Assembly (NCBI GenBank): GCA_016711125.1
Contig: JADJTQ010000009.1
Location: 284,001-348,000, forward strand
Direction: 5' to 3'
DNA length: 64,000 nucleotides
From: Saprospiraceae bacterium
GTDB taxonomy: Bacteria > Bacteroidota > Bacteroidia > Chitinophagales > Saprospiraceae
Position numbers and translations under genes: made by a program. The notes under the pieces are model-generated. The model was not told where the DNA came from, ran no database searches, and saw nothing but the letters and a program-made list of their open reading frames with translations. Every line of letters begins with the position of its first letter. Position 1 is the stretch's first letter. Shown piece after piece: positions 8,442 to 16,469 of the stretch.

Positions 8442-9323
8442 TTAGTGATCAGTTGGCATAAATCCAAGTCGGGTTAGAAAACCATCAGTTATTTGCAGGA
8501 TTTCCTCATCAAAATATCGGGCATATTTATCGTTGCCTTCACCCAAATAATGCTGACGACCGGGATAGGTAATGAGCTCAAAGTGATTCTCCAGCTGCAT
8601 CATTCGCCGCTTGAACATATCCACAATATAAGGTAACACGGTGCAATCATCGTCGCCATGAAAATCAATAGCGGGAGGCATTACTTTTCTTGCCAGGTGG
8701 TATGGTGAAATATCCCAGATTTCATCTTTTCTTTCACCCATTAACATATCAATCCAGGCTTCCATTGTATTTACATTACTCGAATATAGTACCAGGGCAT
8801 TAGGCTTCGGGCTGATATTGAGATCATCCGATATTTCATTAATTGAATCTGCTAGCTCGGCACACAAAGCAAGCTGACCACCGGCCGATTGGCCGCTCAC
8901 TATGATCTTATCAGGATCGACCTTGAGATCTTCTGCATTTTCCCTGATCCAACGGATCGCAGATCGCGCATCTTTCACTGATTCAACAGGAGTAATGGCC
9001 GGGTGCGGATAAGTACCATCTTCACGGATCGAAAGCCGGTACTGAAATGAAAAGGTGACAAAGCCCTTCATTGCATAGCGTCTGCATGCCTCATAAAATT
9101 CATCCGGATTGCCAAATACCCAACCTCCGCCGTGAAAAAAGGCAATGGCTGGTTTCCCATCATTTGTCGGTGAAGAATCCGAATAGAAGACATCGACTTT
9201 TAGATCTTTATCATTAACTCTTTTGTAGACCTTCACCTCTTGGACAATGGTAGAACTCTGGGCAATACAAATAGAGCCTAATAGCAAATAAATCAGGGTT
9301 GGCAAAATTCGTCTGGATATCAT
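8442..9323 (-). CDS. secreted alpha/beta hydrolase (HSL/GDXG-type esterase)
   Basis: A 293-residue esterase-like enzyme with a signal peptide ending near IAQSS. It has the HGGG oxyanion motif (64-67, in AFFHGGGWVFG), the nucleophile elbow GQSAGG with Ser146, an Asp candidate in FHGDDDCTVLP and a His in GRQHYLGEG, a full catalytic triad. The family includes carboxylesterases, acetylxylan and feruloyl esterases. The location among polysaccharide and aromatic genes suggests side-chain deacylation, but this is only context. It precedes nothing in its own operon and lies 110 bp downstream of the dioxygenase-like genes. Confidence 0.9.
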   Translation of the reverse strand: MISRRILPTLIYLLLGSICIAQSSTIVQEVKVYKRVNDKDLKVDVFYSDSSPTNDGKPAIAFFHGGGWVFGNPDEFYEACRRYAMKGFVTFSFQYRLSIREDGTYPHPAITPVESVKDARSAIRWIRENAEDLKVDPDKIIVSGQSAGGQLALCAELADSINEISDDLNISPKPNALVLYSSNVNTMEAWIDMLMGERKDEIWDISPYHLARKVMPPAIDFHGDDDCTVLPYIVDMFKRRMMQLENHFELITYPGRQHYLGEGNDKYARYFDEEILQITDGFLTRLGFMPTDH

Positions 9324-9433
9324 AAAGGCATGTTATTATCAAGGGTAACTTCCTCAAATTACAACATCTAGCCTAATATTGCCTTAGTCGGAAGTGAATC
9401 TAACGTACTTGACATCGATTATGGGCACCTGAT

Positions 9434-10636
9434 TTAATCTTCGCCGTACTTGAGTCTTGGCAAATCAAAATATTCATTTATTGCATCATCAAGCCGCTGG
9501 GATATCAATGCAAAATTTTGAACGGAGGGTTTGAGATCAACTAAATTTTCTACGACCGTGCTTCTCTTGTAGATTAAAAATGTGTTGTCGACTTCCGGAT
9601 TTACCAGGTTGAGATTGATTTCTGAGGTTTTGTCCGAGAAGGATGGCACGAAAGTTAATGCTACTTTTTGTAATGCTACTTTATTTCCCAGTTCTTCCAA
9701 GTGGCGGGTTTTTTGTTCCTGATCATCTGAAGACTCGTTACCATACACGAAATACACTTTCAAATATTTTTCTCTTTTCACGCTCTCAGCCTCCAGAAAT
9801 ATGAGCCACTGTTCGATCTCCTGCCAGTCTGGATGATTACCGACGAAATAAAGGATACCAAGGTACCACCCATATTTACATACCGGACAGGTTTTGCTTC
9901 CTTTGTCCGGGCCCCAGGCATGAAAAGGAGTAAAGGAAATAACCTCTTCTCCAATTTTTTTTCCTGAGAATACTCTATGATTCTTTTGTTTTGGATAGTT
10001 GGGAATATTCAACCCCAGTATGATATTTCGTTCCCCTACATAAAGTCCATTTTGTTCAACTAGTCGCAGCACTCCACTGCCACCACGATTGTCCCTGTGC
10101 TTTCTTATAATTCCAGTCAGTAGTTTATCGTCATCAAAAACAAAATCATCCAGATCGTATGCATTCTCAATATCAGGCTCTTTAACAGTGATATTGATTT
10201 CCGCAGGATCACCTGGGGTTGGTCCATGCTCTGGTCTGGTAGTATAAATGAAGAATTTGCCGTCATTTGCCGTCTGCACCCACCCCCTGACCGATCCATG
10301 AATCTGCCGGTTGTTATGAGATGACAGATCATTTTTATTGGTCGTTTTCCCGGCATGTTCATAATAGATAATCACGTTGGGGGCGGGTGTTTTTCCATCG
10401 ATTTGGTATGCCGTACCGGTTAGAAGCAGCTTTTGCCCAACCTGTTTCCATCCCAGACTGGTATCAATGTTGGTTAGATTACCCGGGATATCCCTATTAA
10501 AAGCCAATTGATCGGCCGTAATATCTTCCTTTTTCAGTTGATGATTTTGAGCGTTGCAAGCAAAAACAAAAACGACCATCCAGCAGAAGTTCATTGCCTT
10601 GCGAAGGCTAATAAAAATCTTCTTGCAACTACTCAT
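9434..10636 (-). CDS. intradiol-dioxygenase-like domain fused to thioredoxin-like CPVC domain; iron ligands lost
   Basis: A 400-residue secreted or lipid-anchored protein (VFVFAC near the N-terminus). Residues ~60-210 align with the beta-sandwich of intradiol ring-cleavage dioxygenases and parallel the neighbouring gene: LLTGTAYQIDGKTPAPNVII, GSVRGWVQTANDGKFFIYT and a conserved EPD end. The four ferric-iron ligands are absent: where the neighbour has Y102, Y140, H148 and H150, this protein has non-ligand residues (the PAHIH motif reads PAEIN). Residues ~238-395 form a separate domain with GSKTCPVCKYG (Cys250, Cys253) followed by WYLGILYFVGN, typical of a thioredoxin-like fold. The start overlaps the stop of the upstream gene by 8 bp. 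The domain is probably a binding or scaffold version of the enzyme, and the function is unknown. Confidence 0.75.
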   Translation of the reverse strand: MSSCKKIFISLRKAMNFCWMVVFVFACNAQNHQLKKEDITADQLAFNRDIPGNLTNIDTSLGWKQVGQKLLLTGTAYQIDGKTPAPNVIIYYEHAGKTTNKNDLSSHNNRQIHGSVRGWVQTANDGKFFIYTTRPEHGPTPGDPAEINITVKEPDIENAYDLDDFVFDDDKLLTGIIRKHRDNRGGSGVLRLVEQNGLYVGERNIILGLNIPNYPKQKNHRVFSGKKIGEEVISFTPFHAWGPDKGSKTCPVCKYGWYLGILYFVGNHPDWQEIEQWLIFLEAESVKREKYLKVYFVYGNESSDDQEQKTRHLEELGNKVALQKVALTFVPSFSDKTSEINLNLVNPEVDNTFLIYKRSTVVENLVDLKPSVQNFALISQRLDDAINEYFDLPRLKYGED

Positions 10637-11282
10637 AGCCTGCTACATTCTTACCCAGAATAAGGTCTCTTGATGCGGTCCATATTTCGCCTTCATTCTT
10701 GAGATTTAATATGCCATTATTGCCACCTCTTGGAGCCACGGGCTCGATTTCTTTTGCAGTTAGTAATGAGTCATTGGCGAAATAGTAGCTTTCAACCCAG
10801 TAATAACCTCCATTTGGCTCGAGCACTGTAAGATGTATATGAGCTGGTTCGGTGCGACTGGGGTATACTCCTGGTTTTCGCGTGTAAAAAGTGTACTTTC
10901 CGTCGAGATCGGTTTTGATCCAGGCTCTCAGGTATCCATGTCTGCGTTCCCAATTGGTAGCCTGATATTTGTTTTCATAGAGCCCTTCCGGGTTTGTATG
11001 ATAGATGTAGAGAATAACTCCCGCTCCAGGGGTGGTACCATCTGGCTGATAGACGGTCCCGGAAACTCTGACTTTTTGTCCTTTTTTGTCAAAATCCGGA
11101 AGGGTGTCGACTGCCGACAGTGTCTTTTGACCAAATTCAAAGATGGCCTCACAGCCTTCGCAGGTTCCTATGAGACGTGCCGCTTGTGGTTGCATCACCA
11201 CTTGTGCACAAGAAGTACACAGCGACAGGCTGGTACAAAATAGAATGATTGTTAGATCATACAGGATGCAGTACATTTTCAT
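10629..11282 (-). CDS. intradiol ring-cleavage dioxygenase (protocatechuate 3,4-dioxygenase beta-like), lipoprotein
   Basis: A 217-residue protein of the intradiol dioxygenase family, which opens catechol-type rings between the hydroxyls using Fe(III). The expected iron ligands are all visible: Tyr102 in GLYENKY, Tyr140 in GVYPSR, and His148/His150 in PAHIHLTV. RRHGYLRAWIKTDLDGKY (113-130) is the conserved core. A signal sequence with a lipobox-like LCTSC (Cys25) puts it at the cell surface or in the periplasm, unlike the cytosolic Pca enzymes. Such exported forms are common in Bacteroidota but their substrates are unclear. It is transcribed 75 bp after the LytTR gene and overlaps the next gene, forming one operon. 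Confidence 0.88.
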   Translation of the reverse strand: MKMYCILYDLTIILFCTSLSLCTSCAQVVMQPQAARLIGTCEGCEAIFEFGQKTLSAVDTLPDFDKKGQKVRVSGTVYQPDGTTPGAGVILYIYHTNPEGLYENKYQATNWERRHGYLRAWIKTDLDGKYTFYTRKPGVYPSRTEPAHIHLTVLEPNGGYYWVESYYFANDSLLTAKEIEPVAPRGGNNGILNLKNEGEIWTASRDLILGKNVAGYE

Positions 11283-11357
11283 ATGCTTTTGCTAAAGAAA
11301 CGCATTTCGCTGTATTTAAATGAAGCCAATGGTGTCGATTTAACTAAGCTGAGTGAG

Positions 11358-12191
11358 TTATAGGCTACCCTGAGTAAATCTGTCCATTTTAAGACGGAAG
11401 TCCTTCAGGTAATTTCTGCTAAGACGAATTCGATGACCATTGGTAAGAAGGATATCGTAGTCGCCATTCGCCCTCGATTGAAATGATACCACATGGCGAA
11501 GATTTAATATAGCCGAACGGTGTACCCTTACAAAATAAGTTGGATCCAGTTGAGGCAGCATTTCCTTCAGGCTTGAAGTGTATAAATACTTTTCTGTTGT
11601 TGTGCTAATCGCCAGATAGGGCCTTGCCGATTTTATGCAGTTGATTTCGGTCACAGGCACCTGAATCATTTTATTTTTTGAAGATACCTGGATCTTCGAT
11701 CTGATCCCGGTGGTAGGCTTTTCGAGGCTTGTTAGTTGGCCGGACCTGAGCATAAGGAATGAGATAAGGTACATCAACCAAATCAGATAGAAATCTTCTG
11801 CCATGAAATAGCGAAACACGCCAAGTGGGTGATAATAGTGATCAAGAAAAATATCGGAGAGTACATAAACCAAAAGGGAAGCAATCCCAAGATGTAATAA
11901 ACTCAATATGGTTGGGCCCAGAGAAATCTGAAGCCACCGGATGCTAAAGATATTCGAACGCATTACTTTCTGTCTAAAAAAGACAATCCAAAAATTTGGG
12001 ATAAGTAAAAGCCAATGGATTTTAAAAAGGGAAGACTCTGAAAGATAAAATGCATTTTTATTTATGATGGAATGGATGAAATCCTGACCTATTCCCAGAA
12101 TGGCAATGGAAACGAAAGCTATAAAAAACCAATGGTGAAGATGAATATGCATCCGCGGATGAACGGATATGTTCTTGATTTCTATCGTCAT
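11358..12191 (-). CDS. LytTR-family transcriptional regulator with membrane N-terminus
   Basis: A 277-residue regulator. The N-terminal ~155 residues contain four hydrophobic segments (WFFIAFVSIAILGIG; IHWLLLIPNFWIVFF; LSLLHLGIASLLVYVL; YLIWLMYLISFLML) and form a membrane sensor or anchor. The C-terminal ~100 residues are a LytTR DNA-binding domain: IQVPVTEINCIKSARPYLAI, LYTSSLKEMLPQLD, FVRVHRSAILNLRHV and ILLTNGHRIRLSRNY. It lies directly upstream of, and in the same direction as, the two dioxygenase-type genes, so it may control them or itself. The region before its start carries direct repeats of the kind LytTR proteins bind. Confidence 0.9.
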   Translation of the reverse strand: MTIEIKNISVHPRMHIHLHHWFFIAFVSIAILGIGQDFIHSIINKNAFYLSESSLFKIHWLLLIPNFWIVFFRQKVMRSNIFSIRWLQISLGPTILSLLHLGIASLLVYVLSDIFLDHYYHPLGVFRYFMAEDFYLIWLMYLISFLMLRSGQLTSLEKPTTGIRSKIQVSSKNKMIQVPVTEINCIKSARPYLAISTTTEKYLYTSSLKEMLPQLDPTYFVRVHRSAILNLRHVVSFQSRANGDYDILLTNGHRIRLSRNYLKDFRLKMDRFTQGSL

Positions 12192-12671
12192 AAATTTTTA
12201 ACGTTTTTAAAAGCTTGACCTATGAATGAGCACAGACAAGTTAACACTTTTACAGCGAAGGTCAATTAATCAACTAATCTTCATTTAGTTTAGTCAATTA
12301 GAACTTCAACTAATCTTAGGAAACAATGATCTGTGGGTTTCCTACTACAGCGCCAATGGAATTATTAATTGATCTTGTCCGTATTTACATGCGGGGCACC
12401 TTTACATCGCTATCGAGAAGAGGTGCATCAAAAGATCCGGAAACTGCTTTCCAGATGATACATGCCATATGCCTACAATGACACTTCCGACCGGGTAAGA
12501 AAGATCATTGATGCGGCACATTCAAGCTATAGAAAATAGGTCCTTTGAGGAAAACGAACCCAATTGCTGGTAATGATGACAATGACAATATCACCATAGA
12601 CTCAAATCAAAGCCATGGCGATCATGGAGTATTCATTTTTTCCTGATGTTTTTTGACCTCTACAATCATTC
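12192..12671. other. 480-bp intergenic region, no supported gene
   Basis: Upstream of the LytTR gene the sequence is AT-rich and carries direct repeats at 12261-12318. Farther on, + strand bases 12480-12540 read as YNDTSDRVRKIIDAAHSSYRK before a stop, which looks like a C-terminal protein remnant, but no start or longer frame supports it. Confidence 0.4.
12261..12318. promoter_or_regulatory. direct repeats upstream of LytTR gene, possible LytTR sites
   Basis: GTCAATTA occurs at 12261-12268 and 12293-12300, and CAACTAATCTT at 12271-12281 and 12308-12318. This gives two tandem composite repeats about 70-130 bp before the LytTR start. LytTR domains bind pairs of short direct repeats, so autoregulation is plausible; no exact consensus match is claimed. 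Confidence 0.35.
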
Positions 12672-13622
12672 CTAATTCTCAACCATTGTTTCGATCACAC
12701 CCCGACAATCTAAGGTGCCTCCGGTTTCTACATCGATATAGTGATAACTTGCAGAAGATCTGATCTCTAATTTGGATCCTGCGCTAATATCCAGATTTGC
12801 ACTGGTTTCTATGGTTAAGGTGCTTGACCCTCCAGTACTATTTGAAGACACCAATACGACAAGGCCACTTTGATGGAGAAAAGATGAGTTCGATCTCAAA
12901 AATAAAGCCCTATTTTTAGATGTCTGAGATATTTTGCCAAAATTGCTGATGTACCCTTGACAATACAGGCCAGTATTAAATTGGGCGTTCCCATCAACTA
13001 TTGCGGATTCAGCATTGTTGAACTCTCCACTTGATGCAATAGAAAGGGCACTAAGAAAAGTAGAACTTAAAAAGATCGAATCCTGATTAAAGATTTCTCC
13101 AGCACAAAAAATAGCAGTTCCTTGCGCCTGAACATGAATGATGCCATTGTTGACCAGTTTTGCACCAATCACATATATCCCGGCAGCACTCATATTTTCG
13201 ATGTAGATCAAGCTATCATTGATCAACATAGAGCCATTAAAAGCTTCAATGGCTCTGTCAGCTGTATAATTATCTCCTGCTTCATCCACAAATATGTTGC
13301 CTTCGTTTCGAAGGGTACTTTCAGTTAACCTTATAGCAAAAGTATCACCATTGGTGAATGTCAGTTGTTTGCGGTTTAATAGTGAAGCCCCATTCTTTAG
13401 CTCCAGATAGTATAGTTCTGGAGAAACAGTGGTGATCGAAACTGAATCGCCATCGATAACTACGGTATCTCCACTCAAGGGCACTATACCTGTATCCCAA
13501 TTATCAGCTTCATTCCATTTGTTAGGATTCACCAGATGATTACCGGTGAACGTGGTCATTTGGGCATGAAGCAATGTGCCATAAAGGAAAAAGATGGAGC
13601 AAAAGGTCATGAAATGATGCAT
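12672..13622 (-). CDS. secreted repeat protein, right-handed beta-helix/solenoid-like
   Basis: A 316-residue exported protein with a signal peptide (MHHFMTFCSIFFLYGTLLHAQ). After WNEADNWDTGIVPLSGDTVVI, a motif common in Bacteroidota surface proteins, the chain consists of short repeats rich in N, G, S and I/V. Each places NxG or SGE turns every ~20-25 residues (ESTLRNEGNIFVDEAG, GAKLVNNGIIHVQAQG, GEIFNQDSIFLSS, GEFNNAESAIVDG). This is the layout of a parallel beta-helix or adhesin-type solenoid. No catalytic motif and no C-terminal sorting domain is visible, and it ends abruptly (VIETMVEN). The role is unknown, perhaps cell-surface or adhesion. Confidence 0.7.
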   Translation of the reverse strand: MHHFMTFCSIFFLYGTLLHAQMTTFTGNHLVNPNKWNEADNWDTGIVPLSGDTVVIDGDSVSITTVSPELYYLELKNGASLLNRKQLTFTNGDTFAIRLTESTLRNEGNIFVDEAGDNYTADRAIEAFNGSMLINDSLIYIENMSAAGIYVIGAKLVNNGIIHVQAQGTAIFCAGEIFNQDSIFLSSTFLSALSIASSGEFNNAESAIVDGNAQFNTGLYCQGYISNFGKISQTSKNRALFLRSNSSFLHQSGLVVLVSSNSTGGSSTLTIETSANLDISAGSKLEIRSSASYHYIDVETGGTLDCRGVIETMVEN

Positions 13623-13646
13623 AATTTATCTATTTAGGATTGAGAA

Positions 13647-14168
13647 TTAAATTATTTGGCATAAAGTGTCGTCAGCTCGTAGTACCTCCAGGGCGTATGA
13701 ATAATGATAGATTTTTGTGGTGTCGGATTCTCTGGGGTAAATCACGCCTTTGTATGGAGTAAAGGTGATCAATAAAATTGGCCAATCGACTAGACCCAGG
13801 TATAGTATTGATGACTCATTAATAAGTTTGCGGAATGATCTTGTGCTCAGGAACATTGATGTTAAGAGTAACATTCCAGGAGCTTCCAAACATGCTTGAA
13901 AACTGAGCCTCAAAGGCCGTGTAATCGCTTCCTGCAAGTCCATTAGCTTGTGCCGTGATGTCCCACCTATGGTATAGGTCGTTGCACTTCCACTACCGGC
14001 GCTTCGCACATCAACATAATAGCCCGAAGCAAACCAATGCCTCAGCCATCACACATACTCGCTGTAGTAGGTATCCTCATATGACACGAATAAAAGTATT
14101 GAATCCTGCTGGCTAAAGCCAAAGTTCAGTAAAAACAAAAGGAGGACTCCAGTAAAGTACTGTTTCAT
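13647..14168 (-). pseudogene. broken secreted protein gene
   Basis: A gene begins at 14168 with a signal peptide (MKQYFTGVLLLFLLNFGFS) followed by QQDSILLFVSYEDTYYSEYV, then an in-frame TGA. Protein-like sequence continues in shifting frames: AEALV and ASGYYVDVRSAGSGS, then DITAQANGLAGSDYTAFEAQ and FSSMFGSSWNVTLNINVPEH ending at a stop at 13819. A further open stretch runs to 13647. At least two frame changes are needed to restore it, so this is a decayed gene or an error-rich stretch. The start of the 120-residue open frame at 14009 is an artefact of the break. Family not recognised. Confidence 0.6.
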
Positions 14169-14456
14169 ATTTCTGGCAGTATTGGTGGTGTTGCAACTCA
14201 CCGATTTACCTTCGCCACATCAATAAGTTTATTAATGTTGATTTGTCCCAATGAAATAGCGGCATTGGTAGAATAGAAAAGAAATCGGTTAATGGAGAGT
14301 GTCAAAAATTGTACCGACCCTTTTTTGTCGCGATCAACCAACAGCTTGTTAGGCTTCGCAACCTAACCCAAGACGACTTCGGATTAGAATTGATGTGATC
14401 AAGGACATAGGAGATGCCTCCCTGCAGCGAGAGTAGAAATTGGTTTTGCAAGTTGA

Positions 14457-15125
14457 TTACTGGCGGGCCTTCTTAAGCAAAAACACACCAGTAGCGATCA
14501 TCCATCCCATACCGATCGGAATAAGGACGAAGGAAAATGGCGCTAAGGCCGGCTGATAAAATCCTACAATGGCAATTGACCCAACTATGCCAGCCATGGT
14601 TCCCCATATTTGCAACCATTGGGGCACCCACTCATCCTGGCCAGCCATGGAAATGAGCAAGGGACAGAGCCCAATGATCATAATGGTCGCTATGTCATCC
14701 AATCGGACTCCAATCCACCCCACTGCAGCGGCTAGTTCGACTGTACCAGTGGCATTTTGCCCGGCTATTTGCACAGTAAGTGCGAGCATCATAATGAATG
14801 AAACTATCGCAATTGGCACAGCGGCCTTCGCTAGAACCAATGCCGTCATGGCAAGATGCTTCTTTGAAATGCAAAAAGAGGCCATGATGGTGAGAGCAAC
14901 CCCTAATAGAATGACACCAACTGTCCAAAAGCTGGTATTGGCAACTAAAAACGATTTCACTTCTTGAGTCTTGTCGAGGTAAGCCGACATTTCATGATTT
15001 GCCAGTGCCTGCCATAGATCAGTTCCCGAGGCTCCCCAAAGTGCAGCCCCGGTCAACATGGTTAAAGCTCCGGCAATCGAACAGATACCTGCGAAAGAAA
15101 AACTCTGCTTTTGAACATTTGTCAT
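14457..15125 (-). CDS. integral membrane protein (DUF4386-like)
   Basis: A 222-residue protein with six predicted membrane segments: SFAGICSIAGALTMLTGAAL, WTVGVILLGVALTIMASF, VPIAIVSFIMMLALTV, DDIATIMIIGLCPLLISM, IWGTMAGIVGSIAIVGF and FVLIPIGMGWMIATGVF. The arrangement resembles uncharacterised DUF4386-type proteins, a weak match by eye. It follows the AraC regulator by 83 bp on the same strand, so the two probably form a unit in which the regulator governs the membrane protein. No transport motif is seen. Confidence 0.75.
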   Translation of the reverse strand: MTNVQKQSFSFAGICSIAGALTMLTGAALWGASGTDLWQALANHEMSAYLDKTQEVKSFLVANTSFWTVGVILLGVALTIMASFCISKKHLAMTALVLAKAAVPIAIVSFIMMLALTVQIAGQNATGTVELAAAVGWIGVRLDDIATIMIIGLCPLLISMAGQDEWVPQWLQIWGTMAGIVGSIAIVGFYQPALAPFSFVLIPIGMGWMIATGVFLLKKARQ

Positions 15126-15208
15126 TTGCTATCCCTTTATTGATGGCACAAAGTTGGCAGGCCAGCATTAGAATTAATTGTACAAATGTTCCATAGGGGC
15201 ACTACGGG

Positions 15209-16018
15209 TTAAACAGGAAACTGACCGGGCAAGAATGACATCCGCTGTTTATATTCCCCTGGCGTCATGTCAGCATATTCGCGGAAAGACCTGATAAAGT
15301 GAGATTGATCGAAATAGCCGCTTTGCAGTCCGGTTTGGGTGAGACTATCGGAAGACTGATGCAATTGATGTACGGCACGTACAAACTGACTTAGTTTTTG
15401 ATACGAATAAGCGGAAATGCCAAACCAATCATTAAAAATCCTAAACGATTGGGTCCTGGAATACCCAAGGCAATCTTCAATACTTTTGAAATGAATACTA
15501 TTTTGGTTAGTAATAAATTTATCAGTGGCACTGCATAGACCCATGGCCAAATGAAGATCGGCAGTTTCATGAATTCTTGCGTATAAATACGACTCTAGCC
15601 ATCGCGCCTTTTCTATAAATGACATTTTTGAGTTAAGAATATCCTCGATTTTATTGATAGTCGTCTTTAGGATAATATTGCCATTGATATAATGGTCTCT
15701 AAATTCATAAAGAGGAATTCCAAAAAGAGCTTTAACCGCAATCGGTTTCATCTGTATACCTACATAATGAAAGTGATCAATGGACAATACCAATGGTTTA
15801 GTATGTAGGCCTGAAAGAAAACAGAATTGGTCCAGTGGATTGTCATTCAGGTCTATCTTTTTAGCAGATTGCATTTTGGATTTACCTCCAATCCGGAAAA
15901 TCAGTTCTAATTTACCTGAAGGGAGGATCTTCCAATTAGAGGTTTCCGAAGTCTGTTGCTCCCAGATTTTTTCGACCAAACCTTTCAGGCGTAGCGGTAT
16001 ATATTGCTCAATTTTCAT
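15209..16018 (-). CDS. AraC-family transcriptional regulator
   Basis: A 269-residue regulator. The N-terminal sensor domain starts EQYIPLRLKGLVEKIWE and includes ILPSGKLELIFRIGG, typical of AraC proteins carrying the DUF6597 sensor. The C-terminal double helix-turn-helix reads LSQFVRAVHQLHQSSDSLTQ, then GYFDQSHFIRSFREYADMTP and GEYKQR, the canonical AraC signature. It sits upstream of, and in line with, the membrane-protein gene. Confidence 0.9.
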   Translation of the reverse strand: MKIEQYIPLRLKGLVEKIWEQQTSETSNWKILPSGKLELIFRIGGKSKMQSAKKIDLNDNPLDQFCFLSGLHTKPLVLSIDHFHYVGIQMKPIAVKALFGIPLYEFRDHYINGNIILKTTINKIEDILNSKMSFIEKARWLESYLYARIHETADLHLAMGLCSATDKFITNQNSIHFKSIEDCLGYSRTQSFRIFNDWFGISAYSYQKLSQFVRAVHQLHQSSDSLTQTGLQSGYFDQSHFIRSFREYADMTPGEYKQRMSFLPGQFPV

Positions 16019-16085
16019 TTTTAATTTAGGTCACTTTAGTTTTTAATTTAGCAAATCTCTAGATCATGGTATGCAGTTTTTTAAA

Positions 16086-16433
16086 TTAGTTAAACCAAAC
16101 TGCATATCTCTGTCTTCTTAATTCCAGAGCTAACTTTTCTTCCATCTTCAATGCTTCTTCTTTGGTCATCAGACCCAAGTGATTGTAAAGACTGGGCCGG
16201 AGATATTTGCCATATTTCTGAACAATGTTGGCAGATAGCTTGTGGCCTTTTTTATTTATATATCCGGACTTATGTTGTTCGAATCGCTCTTTGGGAGTCT
16301 TACTGGTCATACCGACATACAAGCACTCCAGCACACCATTAAACTGGGGATTGGCATCCCTGAATTTAGCGCTTTCGGTAAATACCTTTTTAGACAATTC
16401 AATCACATACACTTGGTACATTAATTTGGACAT
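16086..16433 (-). CDS. GIY-YIG-like small protein
   Basis: A 115-residue protein. YQVYVIEL at the N-terminus and LYVGMTSKTPKERFEQHKSG (38-57) match the GIY-YIG fold, with YVI in the first half and YVG in the second, followed by the conserved Arg in the helix. The Glu-rich C-terminal helix EEALKMEEKLALELRR may carry the metal-binding Glu. Small solitary GIY-YIG proteins of this form are widespread and poorly characterised; nuclease activity is inferred from the fold. It lies alone downstream of the GH31 gene. Confidence 0.7.
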   Translation of the reverse strand: MSKLMYQVYVIELSKKVFTESAKFRDANPQFNGVLECLYVGMTSKTPKERFEQHKSGYINKKGHKLSANIVQKYGKYLRPSLYNHLGLMTKEEALKMEEKLALELRRQRYAVWFN

Positions 16434-16469
16434 AAATAATCAAATTATATCGCAACTAATCAGCAACTG

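Noticed and set aside
14569..14967. 132-residue + strand ORF in the DUF4386-like gene
   Set aside because: It is antisense to a clear six-helix membrane protein and shows no family features.
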